Source: Pseudoalteromonas sp. A25 (GTDB lineage: Bacteria; Pseudomonadota; Gammaproteobacteria; Enterobacterales; Alteromonadaceae). From it: DNA of 64,000 nucleotides. This document shows, piece after piece, positions 58,951 through 64,000 of this stretch; positions within the stretch are counted from its first letter, which is position 1; each line of letters begins with the position of its first letter. The position numbers and the translations under genes are program-made. The notes under the pieces were generated by a model. It was not told where the DNA came from, did no database searches, and was given only the letters and a program-made list of their open reading frames with translations. Location: positions 1,892,001 to 1,956,000 of the forward strand of contig NZ_AP021846.1 in NCBI RefSeq assembly GCF_009176705.1, in the 5' to 3' direction.

Positions 58951-59544
58951 TTAGCTTTGTTTATCGTTGGCTGTGATCATCAGCTTTCTTAGTAGTGGCA
59001 GTGACAATAATAACCCACCAATCGCACCGATTAAGTGTGCTTCAATCGCGACTCTAGAATTAATAAGTGTGCCAACATCGGCACTTGGTCCTTGTACTTG
59101 CTCCCATATAAGCTTTATCCAAATACCTATGAACAGCAAAATGCCTGAACGCATGCCAACATGAATATCTTTGATGGCCCCCCAAACAATGACACCATGT
59201 AACAGGCCACTTAAACCGGTATAAACTTCAATCTCTGGGCAAAATAGCCAAATACCGATCCCTGTCCAAAGTGCTAAGAAGATGATATGACAAAAGTAAC
59301 TGAGCGCTGAGCGGTGCTCGGCATGTAACACCCAAATAAACACAATCCCAATCACATTGAGTAATAGATGAGTCCAGTTTGAATGCATAAATTGGCCAGT
59401 AAATATGCGCCACCATTGATCTGAAACGAGTTCTCTATCAAAAGCCAAAAATGAATGAGTATCGAATGCCATGAGTAAGGTACTCACAATAATGAGCGTT
59501 AATGGGGGCAGCACGTAGCGTTTTTGAAACGGTAATTCAATCAT
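58951..59544 (-). CDS. rrtA: Rhombosortase (rhomboid-family intramembrane protease)
   Basis: A 197-residue membrane protein with six hydrophobic segments. The catalytic dyad is S112 in Y-T-G-L-S-G-L-L-H-G and H170 in E-A-H-L-I-G-A-I-G-G, with W-W-R-I-F-T-G-Q-F-M-H-S-N-W-T-H-L-L-L-N upstream. This matches rhombosortase, which removes the GlyGly-CTERM anchor from secreted proteins, often proteases. The targets would carry GlyGly-CTERM tails; none was noticed in this window. Confidence 0.9.
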   Translation of the reverse strand: MIELPFQKRYVLPPLTLIIVSTLLMAFDTHSFLAFDRELVSDQWWRIFTGQFMHSNWTHLLLNVIGIVFIWVLHAEHRSALSYFCHIIFLALWTGIGIWLFCPEIEVYTGLSGLLHGVIVWGAIKDIHVGMRSGILLFIGIWIKLIWEQVQGPSADVGTLINSRVAIEAHLIGAIGGLLLSLPLLRKLMITANDKQS

Positions 59545-59626
59545 GGTATCGCATCGTTATTTTTTGCATATTGTGCCTGTTTGCTTTTATCATGCCAATG
59601 TTTCTAATGGATAAAAGTGATTACAA

Positions 59627-61387
59627 ATGAAATACGCACCGCATTTGGCATTGATGCTTTTACTGAGTAGCTGCGCATCGCATAATACCGCGATAGAGTC
59701 TCAAAAACGCGAAACGAGAGAGCCTGAAGCAGCTACGGGCTTGCAGCATAAAAAACAAGTCTTGGCCAGTCAATTTATGGTTGCAGCAGCAAACCCGTAT
59801 GCGTCAAAGGCAGGACAGTTAATGCTTAAAAAAGGGGGGAACGCTATTGACGCTGCAATTGCGACACAGCTTGTATTGACCCTAGTAGAGCCGCAATCTT
59901 CAGGTATTGGGGGTGGGGCATTTATCCTGTATTTTGATAAAAAGCGTGGTCAGTTAGTCACCTTTGACGGTCGAGAAACGGCTCCGAGCAACGCAGATCA
60001 TACCTTGTTTTTAGACGAAGATGGTAAAGCTGTGCCGTGGATAAAGGCGGTTGTGGGAGGTCGCTCTGTTGGTGTTCCGGGCATTTTACATGCATTTAAA
60101 CAAGCCCATCAACAATATGGAGCATTACCATGGAAAGACTTGTTTAACCCTGCAATTAAATTGGCATCTGAAGGGTTTATAGTTTCACCCAGACTCAACA
60201 TGCTACTTAAAAAGAAATTCAACCCAGGTTTGACACAATTGTCTCCAGCAAAAGAGTATTTTTACCCTGATGGCCTTCCACTGCAAGTCGGTACTGTTAA
60301 GAAAAACCCAGAGCTTGCAGAACTTTACCAACAAGTTGCATTAAATGGCATTAACGCGTTTTACAAAGGAGATAATGCTAAAAAATTGGTAAAGGCAGTT
60401 ACCAGTGCACCAATTGCGCCCGGAAAATTAGAAATATCGGACTTAGCACGCTATAAAAGCAAACAGCGAGACGCAATATGCATCGACTACCATCAATACC
60501 AGGTATGCTCAATGGCTCCACCAAGCAGCGGTGGTATTGCTGTATTACAAATATTGAAGTTGCTTGAAGGTAAAAACTTATCTACATACCGACCAAATGC
60601 GCCTGAGGCACTTCACTTGTTTACACAGGCATCACGATTGGCATTTGCCGATAGAAACCATTACGTTGCCGACCCTGATTTTGTCGCCGTGCCTACAGAC
60701 GCATTACTACGTGCAGATTACTTAAAACATAGAGCGACGCTTATCGGCGAAAAAGATAATCATAATGTTCCTGTTGGTGACCCAACAAAAGGTAAGTTGG
60801 CCTACGCGCAAGATGATGGCTATGAGTTACCTTCGACTACTCATGTGTCGATTGTTGATAGCCAAGGGAATGCAGTGTCAATGACCAGCTCAATCGAAAT
60901 GGCATTTGGCTCAACGGTTATGGTGAACGGGTATCTTTTAAATAACCAATTAACCGATTTTTCTTTAAGTCCTAAAAAAGACGGTAAGTGGATGGCTAAT
61001 CGCGTTGAAGCAAATAAACGTCCTCGCAGCTCAATGTCACCGGTAATGGTATTTAACCCAGATGGTAGTTTACGTTTGGTTGTTGGGTCTCCTGGTGGCA
61101 GCAGAATTATTAACTATGTAGCACAAACCGTGATAGGGGTGCTTGATTGGCAGTTGACGCCACAACAGGCCATCGATTTACCTAAAATTACAAATCGAAA
61201 TAAATACACAACACTTGAAAAAGGTACCGAACTTGAAAACTTGGTGCCGTTCTTTAAAGAAAAAGGCCACAACGTGCAGGTAAGAGATTTAAACTCCGGT
61301 ATACATGCGATTGAGCTTAAAAACGGTCGACTCTATGGGGGGGCCGATCCTCGTCGAGAAGGCGTCGCGCTTGGCGAAAACGACTGA
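59627..61387 (+). CDS. ggt: Gamma-glutamyltransferase, lipoprotein
   Basis: A 586-residue precursor with a lipoprotein signal (L-L-L-S-S-C). The body has G-G-N-A-I-D-A-A-I-A, S-S-G-I-G-G-G-A-F, the activating cleavage site before T405 in S-T-T-H-V-S-I-V-D (nucleophile threonine of the small subunit), and S-P-G-G-S-R-I at the oxyanion region. It transfers or hydrolyses gamma-glutamyl groups, chiefly of glutathione, at the cell envelope. Autoprocessing would give large and small subunits of about 404 and 182 residues including the signal. Confidence 0.93.
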   Translation: MKYAPHLALMLLLSSCASHNTAIESQKRETREPEAATGLQHKKQVLASQFMVAAANPYASKAGQLMLKKGGNAIDAAIATQLVLTLVEPQSSGIGGGAFILYFDKKRGQLVTFDGRETAPSNADHTLFLDEDGKAVPWIKAVVGGRSVGVPGILHAFKQAHQQYGALPWKDLFNPAIKLASEGFIVSPRLNMLLKKKFNPGLTQLSPAKEYFYPDGLPLQVGTVKKNPELAELYQQVALNGINAFYKGDNAKKLVKAVTSAPIAPGKLEISDLARYKSKQRDAICIDYHQYQVCSMAPPSSGGIAVLQILKLLEGKNLSTYRPNAPEALHLFTQASRLAFADRNHYVADPDFVAVPTDALLRADYLKHRATLIGEKDNHNVPVGDPTKGKLAYAQDDGYELPSTTHVSIVDSQGNAVSMTSSIEMAFGSTVMVNGYLLNNQLTDFSLSPKKDGKWMANRVEANKRPRSSMSPVMVFNPDGSLRLVVGSPGGSRIINYVAQTVIGVLDWQLTPQQAIDLPKITNRNKYTTLEKGTELENLVPFFKEKGHNVQVRDLNSGIHAIELKNGRLYGGADPRREGVALGEND

Positions 61388-61562
61388 TAATCGTAGGCTT
61401 AACGCTTAGTTTGCGATATACTGTACGGCCCTGTTTACAGACAGAACGTTCTTTGGACAGGGCTTTTTACATTGGTCTGATGTGAGTGAAATTCATTGAA
61501 ATTTAACCACTTTGGGCAATAATGAACTCTCAGCCTATAAAAATGTGTCAAAACTTGTAAAT

Positions 61563-63257
61563 ATGACTAAACAAACAGATCCTAATTATTTATACATTCC
61601 ATACTCTGGTCCCAATCTTTTAGAAACGCCTTTATTGAATAAAGGAAGTGCATTCAGTCAGCGTGAGCGTGAAAGCTTTAATTTGGCAGGGTTGCTGCCT
61701 CCTCGTTACGAGACCATTGAAGAGCAAGTTGAGCGCTGTTATCAGCAATACTCAAGCTTTAGTGACAACCTAAACAAGCATATTTACTTAAGGGCGATTC
61801 AAGACAATAACGAAACGCTTTATTATCGCTTGGTGCGCGATCATTTAGAAGAAATGATGCCTATTATTTACACCCCGACAGTTGGTGACGCATGTGAGAA
61901 GTTTTCAGATATTTATCGCAGCTCACGTGGCTTATTTATCTCTTATGAAGAGCGCCATCAAATAGACGATATTTTACGAAATGCAACGAAAGGCAAAGTG
62001 AAAGTGATCGTCGTCACAGACGGTGAGCGTATCTTAGGCCTTGGAGACCAAGGTATCGGTGGCATGGGAATTCCAATAGGTAAGTTATCGTTGTATACAG
62101 CTTGTGGTGGTATTAGCCCAGCTTATACTTTGCCGGTGATGCTAGATGTGGGCACCAACAACGAGAAATTATTGGCAGATCCTATGTATATGGGGGCGCG
62201 ACATAAACGTATTGAACAGCATGAGTATGACGAATTCTTAGAGCTGTTTATTAATGCTGTTAAGCGTCGCTGGCCTAACGTACTTTTGCAGTTTGAAGAT
62301 TTTGCTCAACCAAATGCTATGCCGTTACTTAAGCGCTATCGTAACGAGATCTGTAGCTTTAACGATGATATTCAAGGCACGGCATCTGTTACTGTTGGTT
62401 CATTGCTTGCGGCCTGTCGGGTTAAAGGCGCTAAGCTATCAGAACAAAAAGTGGTGTTTGTTGGCGCAGGTTCAGCCGGCTGTGGTATTGCTGAGCAAAT
62501 TATTAGCCAAATGGTGGCAGAAGGCGCAACCGATGAGCAAGCACGTAGTCAAGTCTACATGGTAGACCGCTTTGGCCTGTTAACTGAAGGCATGCAAGAT
62601 CTGCGTGATTTTCAAGCTGCGTTAGTGCAACAAAAAGATGCGTTAAGCGATTGGTCTTATAGTGGAGACTACGCCTCGTTGCTAGATGTAATGCATTGCG
62701 CTAAACCAGATATTTTGATTGGTGTATCTGGGCAACCTGGTTTATTTACCGAGCAGGTTATTCGCGCTATGCACAATGGCTGCGAGCGTCCGATTATTTT
62801 CCCGCTCAGTAATCCTTCTCGCCAAGTAGAGGCGCACCCTAAAGACGTTATCGAGTGGACTGATGGACAAGCAATAGTAGCAACTGGCAGCCCGTTTGAG
62901 CCTGTTAGTTACAACGGGACTACGTTCCCAATTCCTCAGTGTAATAACAGCTATATTTTCCCAGGGATCGGTTTGGGTGTCATTGCTGCAAAAGCAACAA
63001 GCATTACAGACGCCATGTTGATGGTTTCGAGTGAGACATTGGCTGAGTCATCACCATGGGCTAATACTGGCAAAGGTAGCCTATTACCTGCGTTAGTTGA
63101 AATTGAGCCCCTGAGTAAACGTATCGCGTTTGCGGTTGCTAAAAAAGCAATGGAAGAGGGCGTAGCTTTAGAAATGGCTGATGACGCAATATGGGCAGCG
63201 ATAGAGAAAAACTATTGGCTGCCAGAGTACCGTAATTATAAGCGTCGCAGCATTTAA
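61563..63257 (+). CDS. maeA: NAD-dependent malic enzyme
   Basis: I take ATG 61563 ([17 protein letters not shown]) by comparison with E. coli MaeA, giving 564 residues; a frame extends 17 codons upstream. The malic domain has the tyrosine region [10 protein letters not shown] and the catalytic lysine in [11 protein letters not shown]. The acidic metal ligands lie in Q-F-E-D-F-A and F-N-D-D-I-Q-G-T, and the NAD site is [12 protein letters not shown]. It converts malate to pyruvate and CO2. A strong terminator follows. Confidence 0.94.
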   Translation: MTKQTDPNYLYIPYSGPNLLETPLLNKGSAFSQRERESFNLAGLLPPRYETIEEQVERCYQQYSSFSDNLNKHIYLRAIQDNNETLYYRLVRDHLEEMMPIIYTPTVGDACEKFSDIYRSSRGLFISYEERHQIDDILRNATKGKVKVIVVTDGERILGLGDQGIGGMGIPIGKLSLYTACGGISPAYTLPVMLDVGTNNEKLLADPMYMGARHKRIEQHEYDEFLELFINAVKRRWPNVLLQFEDFAQPNAMPLLKRYRNEICSFNDDIQGTASVTVGSLLAACRVKGAKLSEQKVVFVGAGSAGCGIAEQIISQMVAEGATDEQARSQVYMVDRFGLLTEGMQDLRDFQAALVQQKDALSDWSYSGDYASLLDVMHCAKPDILIGVSGQPGLFTEQVIRAMHNGCERPIIFPLSNPSRQVEAHPKDVIEWTDGQAIVATGSPFEPVSYNGTTFPIPQCNNSYIFPGIGLGVIAAKATSITDAMLMVSSETLAESSPWANTGKGSLLPALVEIEPLSKRIAFAVAKKAMEEGVALEMADDAIWAAIEKNYWLPEYRNYKRRSI

Positions 63258-63272
63258 TTAATCATAAATAGA

Positions 63273-63299
63273 GCCAGCATTATGAATGCTGGCTTTTTT
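63273..63299 (+). terminator. Rho-independent terminator of maeA
   Basis: GCCAGCATT / AATGCTGGC 9-bp stem with loop ATG, followed by TTTTTT, 15 bp after the maeA stop. Confidence 0.92.
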
Positions 63300-63358
63300 G
63301 TATCTATATTTAATTGAGAACCAAGGAGGTGAGATTACATTTTTACGATGAGAGCTGT

Positions 63359-64000
63359 ATGAAATATCTGATACGAAGCGTTTGTTTTTTAGTTTTTTTT
63401 GTATCCAACTGCTATGCATTGGTTATCGACTTAGCGTCTGATTATGACCCGTCAAAAAGCAACGAGCCTACCGACGCTGCTATGGTGATGTTGTTGAAAA
63501 TCCAAAACAACCTCGATGGTAAGCTTATATTTAATCACATCCCAGCAAGCAGAATTAGAGAGTGGCGTGAATTGGACAGCCATCCCACAACATGTCTTTA
63601 CAATAAAGCGAAAACGCCAGAGCGTGCAAAACAAGCCCTGTATAGTAGGTATCCTTTTACTGCTTTTCCTGCTAATAGGATAATTGTTAATAACCCACTT
63701 TCCTTGCCAGAAAGCCTATCAATAGAAGAGCTTGTAACAAAACATGGGTTACAGCTAGGCGTTGCAAAAGGCCGTTCATACGGCCACGAAATCGACCGTA
63801 TGCTTTTAACATTAAAAGATCGAATATTTATAAATGAAGGAGCCAATAGCGCGGCTCGTCTAAGAAAAATGTTGTTGCAAGGTAAGCTCGATGCAATTAT
63901 TGAATATGGTCCAGTATTTAATTATGACTTTCCAGATAGGTCGCAACAAAAAGGCATCACCTTTCATAAAATAAAGGGGGCGCCAGAGGCAACATTTGGT
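63359..64000 (+). CDS. Periplasmic solute-binding protein, SBP_bac_3-like (3' partial)
   Basis: An ATG at 63359 opens a frame that stays open to the window end (214 codons). It has a signal peptide (F-L-V-F-F-V-S-N-C-Y-A). The mature part contains N-H-I-P-A-S-R-I-R-E-W and C-L-Y-N-K-A-K-T-P-E-R-A-K-Q-A-L-Y-S, the pattern of a TIGR02285-like SBP_bac_3 group. A 4-codon frame (ATG 63349) overlaps its start by ATGA, and a perfect AAGGAGGTGA at 63323-63332 lies too far upstream to be its ribosome site; a GTG at 63329 is in frame. This is the third such orphan binding protein here. Confidence 0.75.
   Translation, partial: MKYLIRSVCFLVFFVSNCYALVIDLASDYDPSKSNEPTDAAMVMLLKIQNNLDGKLIFNHIPASRIREWRELDSHPTTCLYNKAKTPERAKQALYSRYPFTAFPANRIIVNNPLSLPESLSIEELVTKHGLQLGVAKGRSYGHEIDRMLLTLKDRIFINEGANSAARLRKMLLQGKLDAIIEYGPVFNYDFPDRSQQKGITFHKIKGAPEATFG

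Noticed and set aside
63323..63332. Perfect AAGGAGGTGA as ribosome site of a gene start
   Set aside because: No start codon lies at a working distance: the chosen ATG is 27 bp away and the in-frame GTG overlaps the motif itself.
1..64000. CRISPR arrays, tRNA and rRNA genes, prophage genes
   Set aside because: No regularly spaced direct repeats, tRNA-like cloverleaf sequences, rRNA segments or phage structural genes were seen on reading the window.

Overview
The window looks like chromosome of a marine gammaproteobacterium of the order Alteromonadales, most likely Pseudoalteromonas. The evidence is a moderate-to-low GC content, the gene repertoire (NhaD antiporter, rhombosortase, MksBEF condensin, several SBP_bac_3-type periplasmic proteins, DUF6172, DUF6768), the arrangement of the arsR-GAPDH-arsJ operon, and a short repeat type bounded by TACCAATT/AATTGGTA that I associate with this order. 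Genus level is an inference; no rRNA or tRNA gene was seen.

Layout. (1) 1-7.1 kb is the downstream edge of a nonribosomal-peptide locus: the C-terminal thioesterase of a synthetase, a SyrP/TauD-type dioxygenase, a cysteine-rich serine hydrolase lipoprotein, a DUF697 protein, a 57-residue membrane protein, and a cyclic-peptide ABC exporter coupled to an SPFH protein. (2) 7.2-10.1 kb holds small accessory genes, including a LysE exporter flanked by inverted repeats and a REP-like pair. (3) 10.2-14.8 kb is mksF-mksE-mksB on the minus strand, without the nuclease gene of Wadjet. (4) 14.9-21.6 kb is ion and amino-acid physiology: nhaD, a lysine riboswitch with lysC, an NSS transporter, and a DUF5916 outer-membrane-type protein. 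(5) 21.9-25 kb is an overlapping three-gene DNA-repair/light unit (DASH cryptochrome, DUF2256, FeS photolyase). (6) 25-33 kb is mostly signalling: an ECF sigma factor with a DUF6768 membrane protein, a CadC-like membrane regulator and a TPR histidine kinase. (7) 33-41 kb has a DUF1570-like metallopeptidase divergent from a POT-type transporter across a palindromic operator, then astB and the arsenic operon.

(8) 41.3-54 kb is the accessory heart of the window. A MITE-like repeat precedes two paralogous CgeB-like glycosyltransferases that flank a methyltransferase. A broken copy of a REP-associated (Y1/HUH) transposase gene follows. Further on lies a cluster of integron attC sites and gene cassettes with no integrase gene in view. 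Two attC sites are each split at the same position by an IS110/IS1111-type element. The second IS copy was later broken by an intact Y1 transposase element, which replaced 719 bp of it. The non-coding tail of both IS copies contains an octamer complementary to the attC crossover sequence, which fits an RNA guide for target choice. The cassettes encode a DUF3800 protein, a small membrane protein and a secreted HELVH protein.

(9) 54.2-64 kb returns to core genes: an S41 peptidase, htpX, an FMN reductase divergent from a LysR regulator, DUF6172, rhombosortase, gamma-glutamyltransferase, malic enzyme and a truncated periplasmic binding protein at the right edge.
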